Made by a program: the position numbers and the translations under genes. From contig CAJNOI010000066.1 in the NCBI GenBank assembly GCA_905250115.1, positions 266,850-330,849 on the forward strand: a stretch of DNA of 64,000 bases, written 5' to 3'. This DNA is from Adineta steineri (taxonomy: Eukaryota > Rotifera > Eurotatoria > Adinetida > Adinetidae). Below the pieces are notes generated by a model that saw nothing but the letters and a program-made list of their open reading frames with translations, did no database searches and was not told the DNA's origin. Of this stretch, positions 21,257 through 31,507 are shown one piece after another (within the stretch, counting starts at the first letter, position 1; the number at the start of each line of letters is the position of its first letter).

Positions 21257-22441
21257 TCATACAGGCAAAACCTGAATGTACCGATAATCGATATCCATAT
21301 AATAAGTGCACTGTTCGTTCTTCATGTATGTTTGACTCCTTTGTAGATAACTTTCGATCGTTCTATACTTTTCAATCATTGTCAAGTTATCAGAATTCCA
21401 GTGTAATACGTTTTTATTCCAGGGAAACTTGACATCTCTCTCGGGCCTGTTCCAGTAGCCATGATACCAAACGTCCCAGCTGTTATGTGGAATCTGATAC
21501 AGAATATTAAACTTGACCGCCAAGTCGTAGCGAATAAAAAGCAAGTTATTCCAATCATAAGTGCCTAAAAGCACGTAACCAAGCTGAAATGAGAGTAGAT
21601 CCACCCATGCGGTCACGCTGACGCCGTACAAATGATCACGTTGATAAGCATAAACAGATCGATAGCGAGTGTAGTAATATATTGGAGGTGGAAATTTTTC
21701 ATTCATTTCTACTAAGACGTAAGCGGGGTTGAAATTAGTTCGAGTTTTATTCGAAAAATGTATGAACAGTGATCGAACGATAGTGTAATCATATCCATCA
21801 ATATCGAGTTTAAAAATAAAGGGTTCATCGGGAACATTATTATCGAAGAAAAGTCGTTGTATTGTATGTGGTTCTAAAGCAGCTTGTAACTTACGTATAT
21901 TTTTAGCAGGTAAGTTAATCTGAAGCTGTTTAAATAACGCTTCTGAGAATTCAATGGCTATGCCAGGAAAATTGAACTCGATAAATAACGAATATAAAGG
22001 ATCGATGGTTCGTCCATCTGCTGCTCCCCCATTCACTATATAGCGTGAGTCGTTTTTGACATATTCAGTGCCAGAGTAGTCAAGTGTCAACAGATCTCGC
22101 AGCTTATAATCAACATACGACTTGTTATTTTCTAGTTGAAACGATGTACATTTCATATTCAGCCATTCTCCAAATGAAGAACATCGCGGCTTAGGAATGC
22201 TTTCTGATTTCTGCCTATCGACAGAGAATACGCTTTCATCGAGTTGGTAAAGTAGTTTATCTTTCTGGCAACCCCATTTAGTTGTTGTTTTTAGATTTAA
22301 TAAAACAAATTGTCCTTTAAACCAGATTATAACAAAAGCCACAAATAATAGTAATAGGAAAGCCCATTTTTTCCTGAAAACGGATTGAGCTAGCATCAGA
22401 AAAATCAACTTGATTCGCCAAAAGTGTCTGGGATTAGTCAT
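21257..22441 (-). CDS. type II membrane FkbM-like methyltransferase
   Basis: A single exon of 394 residues. A short cytosolic end is followed by a membrane anchor at about 27-48 (WAFLLLLFVAFVIIWF), giving a Golgi-type II topology. The lumenal part carries YIVNGGAADGRTIDPLYSLF, FPGIAIEFSEALFKQL, KLDIDGYDYTIVRSLF and VLVEMNEKFPPPIYY. These resemble the SAM-binding loop and the KIDIDGYD-type motif of FkbM-family methyltransferases. The FkbM family methylates hydroxyls on sugars and small molecules; the substrate here cannot be read from the sequence. It ends with a Cys/Tyr-rich tail. No palindrome interrupts the gene. Confidence 0.65.
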   Translation of the reverse strand: MTNPRHFWRIKLIFLMLAQSVFRKKWAFLLLLFVAFVIIWFKGQFVLLNLKTTTKWGCQKDKLLYQLDESVFSVDRQKSESIPKPRCSSFGEWLNMKCTSFQLENNKSYVDYKLRDLLTLDYSGTEYVKNDSRYIVNGGAADGRTIDPLYSLFIEFNFPGIAIEFSEALFKQLQINLPAKNIRKLQAALEPHTIQRLFFDNNVPDEPFIFKLDIDGYDYTIVRSLFIHFSNKTRTNFNPAYVLVEMNEKFPPPIYYYTRYRSVYAYQRDHLYGVSVTAWVDLLSFQLGYVLLGTYDWNNLLFIRYDLAVKFNILYQIPHNSWDVWYHGYWNRPERDVKFPWNKNVLHWNSDNLTMIEKYRTIESYLQRSQTYMKNEQCTYYMDIDYRYIQVLPV

Positions 22442-22744
22442 TTAAGTGCAAATATAGAATCCAACTATAGTTTTACAAAAACACACGTAAAAACAGTTTT
22501 TCATATATAAACGAAACACGATTATTGCGGCATAATATGGATCCACACAAAGAGTCGGTTGCGAAATGATATACCAGTCTGGTCGGTAAACTAATCGATT
22601 GAAATCACATGTACCGAAAAAATTCAGATAAAACAGGCGAAAAAATCTCGAATTCTTTTCAAAAAACAGTCTTTATAGAAAAATAAATCCAGATATGAGA
22701 TACATCTGTGGACAAAAGTCTTTTCTTCCTTTTAATTTATGTGC

Positions 22745-22884
22745 TATCATACTTTGTATAAAATTTATCGCCGATTAGAGATATGACTTGAAGGTTTTAT
22801 TGCATTGTGATCTGCGTAGTATAGCAAGATAAAACTCTCAAATCATATCTCTACTTGGCAATAAATTTTATACAAAGTATGATA
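22745..22884. mobile_element. 140-bp MITE-like palindrome
   Basis: TATCATACTTTGTATAAAAT and on is repeated inverted at the other end (ATTTTATACAAAGTATGATA), with arms of about 55 bases around a short loop. The ends can be read as TA-flanked. No coding capacity. It would fold into a stable hairpin. Confidence 0.75.
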
Positions 22885-22984
22885 GTAAAGAAACGAAGAG
22901 GAGAAAGACTTTTGTGCGAGGGTGTAATTTCGGAGAGCATGTATGAGACATTCAACAAAAACCATCTTTTTAAAGTGAACCATC

Positions 22985-23051
22985 TAGGGGTGGGTGCGGA
23001 TGTGAATATTATATTCATCTCACACCTATACATACCTATCCACACTCTCAT
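22985..23051. repeat. telomere-like palindrome, copy 16
   Basis: TAGGGGTGGGTGCGGATGTG, core AATATTATATTCATCTC, then right arm ACCTATCCACACTCTCATC. The best example of the TATTATATTCATC core. Confidence 0.7.
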
Positions 23052-24639
23052 CTCCTTACAGAATAATGATAACATCAAGGTCGAAACGAAATACTTTTTT
23101 TATTTTCTCAGTACAATTAAAGAATAAACAAAAAGAATATTCTCGTATTTTGTTTTCTTGTTTCAAAACATTAACAATTTGCAAATATGTTTAAAGAATA
23201 AAAATTATTTGAATAAAATATAATTAAATAATGAATTAACGAGACAAACAAGTTTACTAATCATTTTCTTTTTACAGAAAAATGCTACAATGAAACTTTC
23301 AAAATGCGTCATCAAGTTGCTTTTTAACATTAACGCTTACGGAAGAATGTTGGTTATATATATTAATGAATAATTCGAACAGCAATAGGTCTTATTAGTT
23401 TAATTTAATACTTTCTATTTAAGTGATGAAATATACTATCAAAACATGATTGCAACATTCAAAACTTCTATTTTTGTAAGTTTCATTGTCCAAGGTCAAA
23501 ATAAATAAACTTTTACGGCTTGTCCGCAGGTAACGCACTTACGTTTTTGACAATTTGTCACTTAATTTTCTTCATAATAGTTAAGCACTGACGGTTGAAA
23601 ACTTGATAACATGTGTAGGTCACAGAGTACTTGAAGTTGTGTGAGAGTCAGAGAAATAGGCTTTATTGTTTATTTTTTACAATAAAAATACACGTCGAAA
23701 ACGCACTCACAAAAAAGGCCCTTGTTGATTTGGGCATCAAGAGAAAATCTTAGATTCTTGCGAACGTTAACATCAAGAACATACCGAACCTAGTGTAGCT
23801 TAAAGAGGTTAGTTGAAGATCTTCATTGAAAAAAAAAGTTCTAATACTTGTTGTGTTTCACAGAAATTATAGGTTATATATCATACCCATGTAAAAAAAA
23901 AACGTCAAAAATCTGATTTTCATCGATTTTTCGATGATGAAAAATCGATTTAAATGGCACGATTTACACCCGATTTACATCCGATTTTTCATCAACAAAA
24001 AATCAATTAAAATCTGTTTTTCTTAAAAAATCAATGGAAACCGATTTTCATGATTTTTTCCAATAAAATCGATTTTAATTGATTTTTCGCCGATGAAAAA
24101 TCGGATGAAAATCGGATGAAAATCGTGCCATTTAAATCGATTTTTCATCATTGAAAAATCAATGATAATCATATATTTCATAACAAAAGATTTTAACAGA
24201 TTTTTCTCAAATTTAACATCTATTAAAAATCATGACTTTTACATCGATTTTAATCGATTTGACCTTGAAAAATCGTCGTTAATAGTTTTTTAACTATTAC
24301 GATCTTTTCGTTCATCGGATTCATTAGGAAACCTTTTCAAAGCCAGTTCACAATGTTCTACCAAGTGCCACACTCTAAGACCAAAGGGCCTTGACGATAA
24401 CAAAAAGAACCTAAACGTGGCCTTAAATTTCGATTCATTTTTTGTTCTGTTGCACGCTTCCATATTTGGCTACTTTGCAACGTACTGTGAAAACCTTCCA
24501 TATTGCCAGTAGACCTTCACCACTATCACAAAATGCGATCAGTTCATCCCGTGGAGATACGTATTGCTTCGTTGCAAGTAGGTCTATTTTCAACCTACAT
24601 CACCATGTAAATAGTCTAAAATAGAAAATAAATTACAAA

Positions 24640-25240
24640 TATTTCAATATCTATGGACTTACGCGATGCGCCCTTGGAAACTTGTAAAATGAAATAAAAT
24701 GAGAAAAAGATGGGTACATATAAGGTCATACCTGCCGGATTATTCAAATTCAGACGTTTCTGAATCCAAATCGACACATACGAAGAAGTGATCAAAACCT
24801 GAAATATGAAACTGAATGAGAAAAACTTAGATATATATATGTTCATACCTGACGGACTATTCAGATGAAGACGTTCATGAATGTAAATAGTTACATATTA
24901 CCAAGTGATCAATCGTCTAAAATGAAACTAAATGAGAAAAACATGAACACATAGAGTCATACCTGACAGCCTATCGGAATCTGGACGTCCATGAACGTAA
25001 ATAACAACATACGAAGAAGTGATCAATCGTCTAAAATGAAAAGAAATGTGAAAAACATGGGTATATATATGATCATACCTGACGGACTATTCAAATTCAG
25101 ACGTTTCTGAATCCAGACAGCCACATACGACGAAGTGATCAAAACTTGTAAAATGAAACTAAATGAAAAAAAACATGGGTATATATAGGGTCATATTAGA
25201 CGGACTATTCAAAAGCAGACGTCCGTGGATGTCGATAGTC
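24640..25240. repeat. about 116-bp satellite, five units
   Basis: The string GTCATACCTGACGGACTATT recurs with starts near 24726, 24843, 24957, 25073 and 25191, a period of 114-118 bases. Each unit also carries AAATGAGAAAAACATGGGTA and CATACGAAGAAGTGATCAA. Confidence 0.85.
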
Positions 25241-25319
25241 AAATCGGACGGTTAAGGACATTACACCATTATGTAACTCATAAACTGCTCAGAACCAATT
25301 AATTAGCAATCCTCACTCT

Positions 25320-25950
25320 GGTACTCAACAAACTAAGACAAAACTAATTAGGGCAAAACTAATTAGGAAAAAACTAATTAAGAAAAAACTAACTAAAGAC
25401 TAACAAATTAAGAAAAAACTAATTAGGACTAACTAATTAAGAAAAAAACCAATTAAGGGTTCACTAATTAAGAAAAAACAAATTAAGAAAAAACTAATTA
25501 GAACTAACTAAATAAAGATTAACTAATTAAGAAAAAACTGATTAAGGACTAACAAATTAAGAAAAAACTAATTAAGGGTTAACTAATTAAGAAAAAACTA
25601 ATTAGAACTAACCAAATAAAGATTAACTAATTAAGAAAAAACTAATTAGAACTAACTAATTAAGACTAACTAATTAAGAAAAACCTAATTAAGGGTTAAC
25701 TAATTAAGAAAAAACTAATTAGAACTAACTAATTAAAGACTAACTAATTAAGAAAAAACTAACTAAAGACTAACTAATTAAGACTAACTAATTAAGACTA
25801 ACTAATTAAGAAAAAACTAATTAAGGGCTAACTACTTAAGGACTAACTAATTAAGAAAAAACTAATTAAGGGCCACCTAATTAAGGGTTCACGAACTAAG
25901 GGCCAACTAATTAAGAAAACACTAATTAAGGGTCAACTAATTAGGACAAA
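25320..25950. repeat. (AAGAAAAAACTAATT)n minisatellite
   Basis: A short unit of about 10-17 bases, alternating GAAAAAACTAATTAA with GACTAACTAATTAA or GGGTTAACTAATTAA, is repeated a few dozen times. The phased A-tracts could give intrinsically curved DNA. Confidence 0.85.
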
Positions 25951-25954
25951 AAAT

Positions 25955-26330
25955 CTATTTATTTCAAAAATTAATCGATGAAAATCCGTTTCATAAGAAA
26001 AATCTATTGAAATAGATTTATTTTATAGTTTAATCGATGAAAATCTGTTTCATAAGAAAAATCTATTGAAATAGATTTATTTTAAAAACTAATCGATGAA
26101 AATCCATTTCATAAGGAAAATCTATGAAAATTTATTTATTTTATAATTTAATCGATGAAAATCTGTTTCATAAGAAAAANNNNNNNNNNAAAATCTGTTT
26201 CATAAGAAAAATCCATTGAAATAGATTTATTTTATAATTTAATCGATGAAAATCCATTTCATAAGGAAAATCTATGAAAATTTATTTATTTTATAATTTA
26301 ATCGATGAAAATCAATCTTTATACGACAAA
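25955..26330. repeat. about 59-bp tandem repeat across an assembly gap
   Basis: The unit AATCGATGAAAATCTGTTTC, ATAAGAAAAATCTATTGAA, ATAGATTTATTTTATA recurs about six times. Ten Ns at 26180-26189 have AAAATCTGTTTCATAAGAAA on both sides, so the true copy number is unknown. Confidence 0.8.
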
Positions 26331-27579
26331 TCAATTGAAATCTACTATGTGTTACGGTTTAAACGATTAAAATCGATTAAAACTTATATAATCGATTGAC
26401 ACCTATTTTTCGACTAGATTTAATCAGAAAATGTGGTATTTAATCATATTTTCTTGATTTTTCTCGAAAAATCGATTTTAATCATATTTTTTATCGTTTT
26501 TTTTTACATGGGTAGTAACGCACTCACAATTTTGGTAACGCACTCATACTTTATTCTAATTTCTTTTTTGCTCTGTACCACTGAACTTTTTTTTTTATAG
26601 ACAATATACAATATCATTTCTTTTTTTCTTTATTATCAAAATCTTCCAGTTTAGTCATATAATGAAAGGCAAATAAGTCACAAGAGTGTAACAAAATAAG
26701 GTATGAAATATAGTATAATATAAATTTCAGAAAAAATACATAGTACAATCAAAGCCAATATACTGTAAATAATACAGCAAACACGAAAAAATACTTTAAA
26801 CAATAAATTATGATTTAATTTCTTGTAAAATCTAAAATCCAATAATATGAATATATGATGATCGCGTGAGTGCGTTACCATTTTCTCCCCATCATGAAGA
26901 GATAAGCTATAGCAAATAGGAGCTTTAGATAGCTCATTGAAAGTTAACAACGTTGTATAAGTTTCAATTAAAATACTCGAGTTGTTCGTGTGCTATAAAA
27001 ACTACAAGCATGTTTTGGTAACACACTCACTCTTAGAATTTATTGAACTCGTAAAGCTCCATATTTTCTACCATCAATACTGTAGTAGATATTATTCATA
27101 ACAAGTGGTGACTCAAACCTTAAAGATCGAAAACACATAGCACACTTTAATCTATAGCTTTTCCCAAGTTAATTTTTTATATTTTTTTGCAATGAGAAAA
27201 ATATGACGATATTTATATTAGAAAGGTGCCACTATTGTCCGGCCATTAATTTTTTGATTTTTGGTACTTGAAAAGGAAATGAAATACATTTTCATATACA
27301 CCAAAGTGTGCTCTACAAAATGGGATAAACCATTTTTTAAAATTATCGACTTCTACTTTAATCACCTAGGGTGACCGTTACGCGGACAAGCCGTATAATA
27401 TATATTGTTATTCAAAAAAGTGAAAATTGCGTTTTTGTGATACTTTCCGTAAACAAACGAAAACTCCTGATCAAAATCGAAAAACGTGTACACAAAATGA
27501 CAACTTTGACTGAGTATATCGAGAAAATAAGAAAGAAAATTCTCGAAGAACTAGAGAAATGCTTTGCTTCGCACCGCAT

Positions 27580-27770
27580 TAATAATCTTTCGCACCGATA
27601 GTTCCTTATTTTATATATATATATATTTTCATCGTTTCATAGATGAGCACAACTACTCTCCCGGTTAATTGTTGTGGTTAATGTCATTCATTAGAAAAAT
27701 AATCTTCTACACCGATAGTTCCTCATTTTATATATTTTTTTTCTTCTTCTTTTCTTTTTTATCATTTCAA
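27580..27770 (+). repeat. tandem duplication of the 7TM gene 5' end
   Basis: ACACCGATAGTTCCTCATTTTA and following T-rich leader plus ATGAATACAACAGCTCTGCC (27701-27792) repeat the block GCACCGATAGTTCCTTATTT to ATGAGCACAACTACTCTCCC (27592-27664). The first copy runs into a stop soon after its ATG (MSTTTLPVNCCG), so it is a truncated partial copy of the receptor start. Confidence 0.7.
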
Positions 27771-27772
27771 AG

Positions 27773-28717
27773 ATGAATACAACAGCTCTGCCGATTTCTC
27801 TATTAAAAGATTCTAATACTTCAATCATAATTAATCAATCATGGTTTATTCCTCTCGATATTTTGTTACTTGTATGTCTTTTCCTAGCCATTCTGATGTC
27901 TTTATTATTTTTCTTTATTGTTTTAACCGATAAAACATGTCATACAGTTCCTATTATGCTTGTTACTAATTCATGTTTTGCTAATTTTTCATTAACAATT
28001 TTTTTGTTTTGGATGACAATTATTACTCTTTATAATGATCTTCAACAAATTTATTATCAAGATTCATTTTGTATTTTTCGAGGTTATATGACTCATGTTG
28101 CTTTTTTTTGGTTATTTTATTCTTATTTTTTACAAGCAATTTATAGTTATATAACAGTTATTTATCCAACTCGTTTATTTTGGCAATCAAGGAAATTTCA
28201 ATTTTTTCTCATTATATTAATATGGATAGTTGGTTTTATTTGTGCATGTCCAGGTATAGCTACTGGTGCAATAAAATATCTTGTTGATGATCAATTATGT
28301 GAAATACCATTTCATTTTTCGATCGTAACAGTTTATAATATAATTTATATTTATTTAATACCTGTCAATGGTATAATATTTATTTATTACAAATTAATTC
28401 TATATGTTAGAGAAATGAATAAGCGTGTTACATCAGCAAATACATTATTACGTGCACAAAGAGAATTAAAAATGGTTTTTCGAATTGTTATACTTATATC
28501 AATTTTATTAACACTTAGTGTACCTTATACAATATTTGTTTTTATGGGATTTTTCACTTCACCACTAAAATATGATTTTCGTATTGCTTTGACATTTGTT
28601 GAGTCATCATTATTATTTTTCATGATTGTTGTATTCAAATTTACTGATCCAGTTCGAGCATCAATTATGAAAAAACTACATCAACGATTAAATGTAGTCG
28701 CACCAATAATGACATGA
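27773..28717 (+). CDS. rhodopsin-type orphan 7TM receptor
   Basis: A single exon of 314 residues with seven hydrophobic spans: about 26-50, 60-85, 97-125, 144-166, 184-206, 236-262 and 274-292. A Cys in DSFCIFRGY at the start of TM3 and one in DDQLCEIPF in the second extracellular loop can form the class A disulfide. The DRY motif after TM3 is replaced by AIYSYITVIYP, and the TM7 end reads FKFTDPVRASI instead of NPxxY. N-glycosylation sites occur in the N-terminus (NTT, NTS, NQS). This matches the large families of bdelloid chemosensory or peptide-like orphan GPCRs; the ligand is unknown. Confidence 0.85.
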   Translation: MNTTALPISLLKDSNTSIIINQSWFIPLDILLLVCLFLAILMSLLFFFIVLTDKTCHTVPIMLVTNSCFANFSLTIFLFWMTIITLYNDLQQIYYQDSFCIFRGYMTHVAFFWLFYSYFLQAIYSYITVIYPTRLFWQSRKFQFFLIILIWIVGFICACPGIATGAIKYLVDDQLCEIPFHFSIVTVYNIIYIYLIPVNGIIFIYYKLILYVREMNKRVTSANTLLRAQRELKMVFRIVILISILLTLSVPYTIFVFMGFFTSPLKYDFRIALTFVESSLLFFMIVVFKFTDPVRASIMKKLHQRLNVVAPIMT

Positions 28718-28789
28718 GTTATTTAATTATTTCGAAATATTTTCACAAATTTCTTTTTATTATTATGTCTGACCAAGGATGGTTCATTT

Positions 28790-29536
28790 CAGTGGCGGCG
28801 GAGCGTGGAGGCTCAAGAGGCTTAAGCCTCACTTACTTTCGGATTGAATATTATCTTTTATTATTAGAATTTGTTATGTTGGGCATCTAGCATAACTAGA
28901 TATATATTATGACATATCTACCTTTTAATGTTGTTCACCTATTTTTTATATGTTTTTCTTTTCTCTATTTTTTTATCGCATAGATATCACATACAGTTTA
29001 TATATATATATATATCATGTATGTTTTTCTTTTCTTTTACTTGGATATTTCCCTTTTCTATATAGTACTCAAGTATTTTCCCTTTTTTCTTACATGTTTT
29101 CTTGTTCGTATGTTTAGTTTTTCCTCCTTTCGTCTATATATGTTTTATTCCTAGAACGTTTGTTTTTTTCAAGCGCATATACACATACACATATATATTA
29201 TTACGGCAATAAAGAAATAGCTCTGTAGTGATCGAATTCATTTATATCCTCTTCACAGTGTATTTAATGGCTGAAAAATATCCAAACATTCATCCATTTT
29301 TCTTTTTAACACATATGCAAAGAAAAGTCTCTGTTCAACTTTCGCATCGAAGAACGAACAGAGAAAGTTATTTTTTGGTAGGTTCTGATTTGTTTTATTT
29401 TCACAATGACCGTTATAGTTTTCATTGAGGTCTAATAAAAAGAGGACTTATATTTTGCTTCATGTTGTAATAAAAGTTGATAGTAGAAAAAAGTATTGTG
29501 AGCCTCACTTAGGTTAATGACGCTCCGCCGCCCCTG
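28790..29536. mobile_element. 747-bp hAT-type MITE
   Basis: The left end CAGTGGCGGCGGAGCG faces CGCTCCGCCGCCCCTG on the right. The 8-base flanks GTTCATTT and GTTTATTT differ at one position, as expected of a hAT target duplication. The GAGGCTTAAGCCTCAC arm is repeated inverted as GTGAGCCTCACTTAGG. No transposase. It lies about 70 bases downstream of the 7TM gene. Confidence 0.85.
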
Positions 29537-29544
29537 GTTTATTT

Positions 29545-30747
29545 ATATGAAGCGTTAACATTTAATTTGAGGCTGTCAAATGTAAAATCTTATAAATAGA
29601 ATTACGAGAACATCTCTTTATTTGAAGAGATTTATTTTATGTTACTCTTATCTAAAAAAACTACGTTCAAACGTAATTTACAGATGTACTCAAGCGATTT
29701 TATATTAATTGATCATGCTTTTATACGTTTAAATGATCAAACGTAGTCGAATTGGAGCGTATTTTATTCTTTGAATGAATGTAGATGCGTTTGAACACAT
29801 TTAGAAGTAAAAATAAAATAAAATAATTATTGAAAGTCTAGTGAATTTGGATTTTTTTTGATAATTAGATGTGATTTGTTTTATTTTTATCCTGAATTCT
29901 TTTTCTTTCTATCTGTTGAAATAACAGATATTAACATTAAGAAATATAATTACCAAAAATTATTCCTTATTTATATATATTGAATGATTTCTTTTTCAAA
30001 GAAATTAATTTATCATCTTTTGATAAAAATCGAGATCTTGTTTATTGATTCAAGTGTGTGTATTTATAACTAAAGGTTGGATTTTCTAGTCTCACTTATC
30101 GTACAATTTGAATGTGTATAAAAATAGAATAAATGTCGGATTTGAATACCACGTGTGAATAGGTGTGATCGAATGTCTTATACATAGACACACTCTTAAG
30201 TCAACTACAATGTTAGACACGATGCAGTAAGCGTTAGTATGTAAAGTAAAATGGGTCGATTCTTCTTCTTATGTACTCTCATCGTTTATCGATCTTTCCC
30301 TCGACTGATGCCGATTAGGTACTATCCGATAATTTCAATTCTTCCAACAGCATTTATCACATAGTTTGAAGCTCGTAACTTGGATTTTTCACCAATTAAA
30401 CGATTTGAAATCGTTCTGAGTTTTATAGTGCAGATAAGGCAGATATTAGTATACCGTTAGACAAAAAACTGAAAAGAAGTGGGCGGTTCTCTTAAAAATA
30501 TAATAACGCCTGCTGCCGCTTCAATATATCACTTGATGCTTTATTCAATTACATTTTTTTTTGTATTTATCAGAGGAAAGATTAGAACGATTAGCAATAA
30601 TGGAGAGAACATTAAATTTCCAATTATTGATATGTGAATAAATACATCTATTCTATTTCAATTAAATTGACTTAAGATATCATATCTATGTTTTAGAAAT
30701 AGAAGCACACATTTTTCAAACAAAATCATTTGAGTTTAGAATCAACT
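29545..30747. other. intergenic, no gene recognised
   Basis: AT-rich DNA with a small inverted pair ACTACGTTCAAACGT / ACGTTTAAATGATCAAACGT near 29660-29745 and a degenerate telomere-like copy at 30152-30199. Confidence 0.45.
30152..30199. repeat. telomere-like palindrome, copy 17 (degenerate)
   Basis: CGTGTGAATAGGTGTGATCG faces TACATAGACACACTCTTAAG. Confidence 0.4.
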
Positions 30748-31507
30748 ATGAGTAGAATCAGGATATACTGTTATATTACTGTCACTAGTTTCAGGTAAAT
30801 AATATTGATTTTTATCATTCATTTTGTTAACATTTTCATCGATTTTTATATTTTAGTCCTACAGGTTTGCTTTTTATTCTATTTTATGTGTTTTTCTATA
30901 AGTTCATTACTTTTATAGTTAAATTAGAACTTCACATATGTGAGAAAATTGCTCAATATGGTGAATGTTCGACAAATAGTGCATGTGGTTGTTTTCATAG
31001 GATAGGTACAAATGAGGGCACAGACATTTGTGGTTTTCTCTGGCCAACATGTTCTCAACTTGTACCATGTAACTCTTCAGACAATTCATGTACTCAATCG
31101 AATACGATTTATGTTCCACATCATCAATGTTATCCAATTGCAATGATTGATCAAAAAATGTGTCCACCAATGATAAGTGAGTAGATCGATAAATGATAGA
31201 TACAACATTTCTTATTCACACTTTCAAGATATGTACAATTATAAATTTGATCTATTTTAGATAAGATCAATTCTACATGGAAGCAAAATGAAATAACTAC
31301 TGCTGCTGGAAGAAATGACTTTAGAAATCAATTAAATCAACTCTTGAGGGTGTGTGTGTGGGTATAGATATTATATTAATCATAAATCCACATCCTCACT
31401 CACACCCTCAAATCAATTCAATCACCCTACTGGTTTATTATTTGCTATTGAAGGAAATCTTTATGTCACTAATTGAAACAATCTTCAAGTTCAAAAATAT
31501 TTAATTG
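30748..31507 (+). pseudogene. NHL-repeat secreted protein, broken by a palindrome
   Basis: Exon 1 (30748-30794, MSRIRIYCYITVTSF) joins exon 2 (30857-31176), which codes a hydrophobic leader (LLFILFYVFFYKFITFIV) and a Cys-rich EB-like module (CEKIAQYGECSTNSACGC and DICGFLWPTCSQLVPC). Exon 3 starts at 31261 and reads NSTWKQNEITTAAGRND, then RNQLNQ, the start of an NHL array. At 31342 a telomere-like palindrome interrupts it, and NHL sequence resumes after it (NQFNHPTGLLFAIEGNLYVT) with an in-frame stop just before NNLQVQKY. I infer a truncated NHL surface gene; a shorter secreted product from exons 1-2 remains possible. Confidence 0.6.
31342..31410. repeat. telomere-like palindrome, copy 18, inside NHL sequence
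   Basis: CTCTTGAGGGTGTGTGTGTG, core GATATTATATTAATCATA, then AATCCACATCCTCACTCACA ending CCCTCA. AAATCAA/AATCAATT-type sequence stands on both sides. Confidence 0.75.

Larger units (their letters stand above)
23886..26512. mobile_element. nested TA-flanked element rich in satellites
   Basis: Termini CCCATGTAAAAAAAAAACG and CGTTTTTTTTTACATGGG are inverted and flanked by TA (23884-23885 and 26513-26514). It interrupts the outer transposon. Inside are a foldback zone of ATCGATTTTTCATC units (23905-24170), a 116-bp satellite, a (GAAAAAACTAATTAA)n array and a 59-bp repeat containing an assembly gap. A minus-strand open stretch near 24445-24600 reads KQYVSPRDELIAFCDSGEGL, then LAIWKVFTVRCK, which looks coding but which I cannot identify. 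Confidence 0.7.
23516..27393. mobile_element. TA-flanked DNA transposon, host of a nested element
   Basis: The ends are CGGCTTGTCCGCAGGTAACG on the left and GCGGACAAGCCG on the right, each bordered by TA (23514-23515 and 27394-27395), which suggests a Tc1/mariner-like TA target. A subterminal motif GTAACGCACTCAC recurs at both ends (about 23530, 23700, 26516, 26538, 26870 inverted, and 27018 as GTAACACACTCAC). No transposase frame was recognised. Without the inner element it would be about 1.25 kb. It carries a second transposon at 23886-26512. Confidence 0.7.

Noticed and set aside
23900-26500. CRISPR-like regular repeats
   Set aside because: The repeats are contiguous satellites without unique spacers, inside a eukaryotic transposon.
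30857-30864. An 8-base micro-exon (TCCTACAG) in the NHL gene at 30.7 kb
   Set aside because: It keeps the frame, but the sequence from 30857 is open straight through to 31176 and codes a hydrophobic leader, so an extra intron is not needed.
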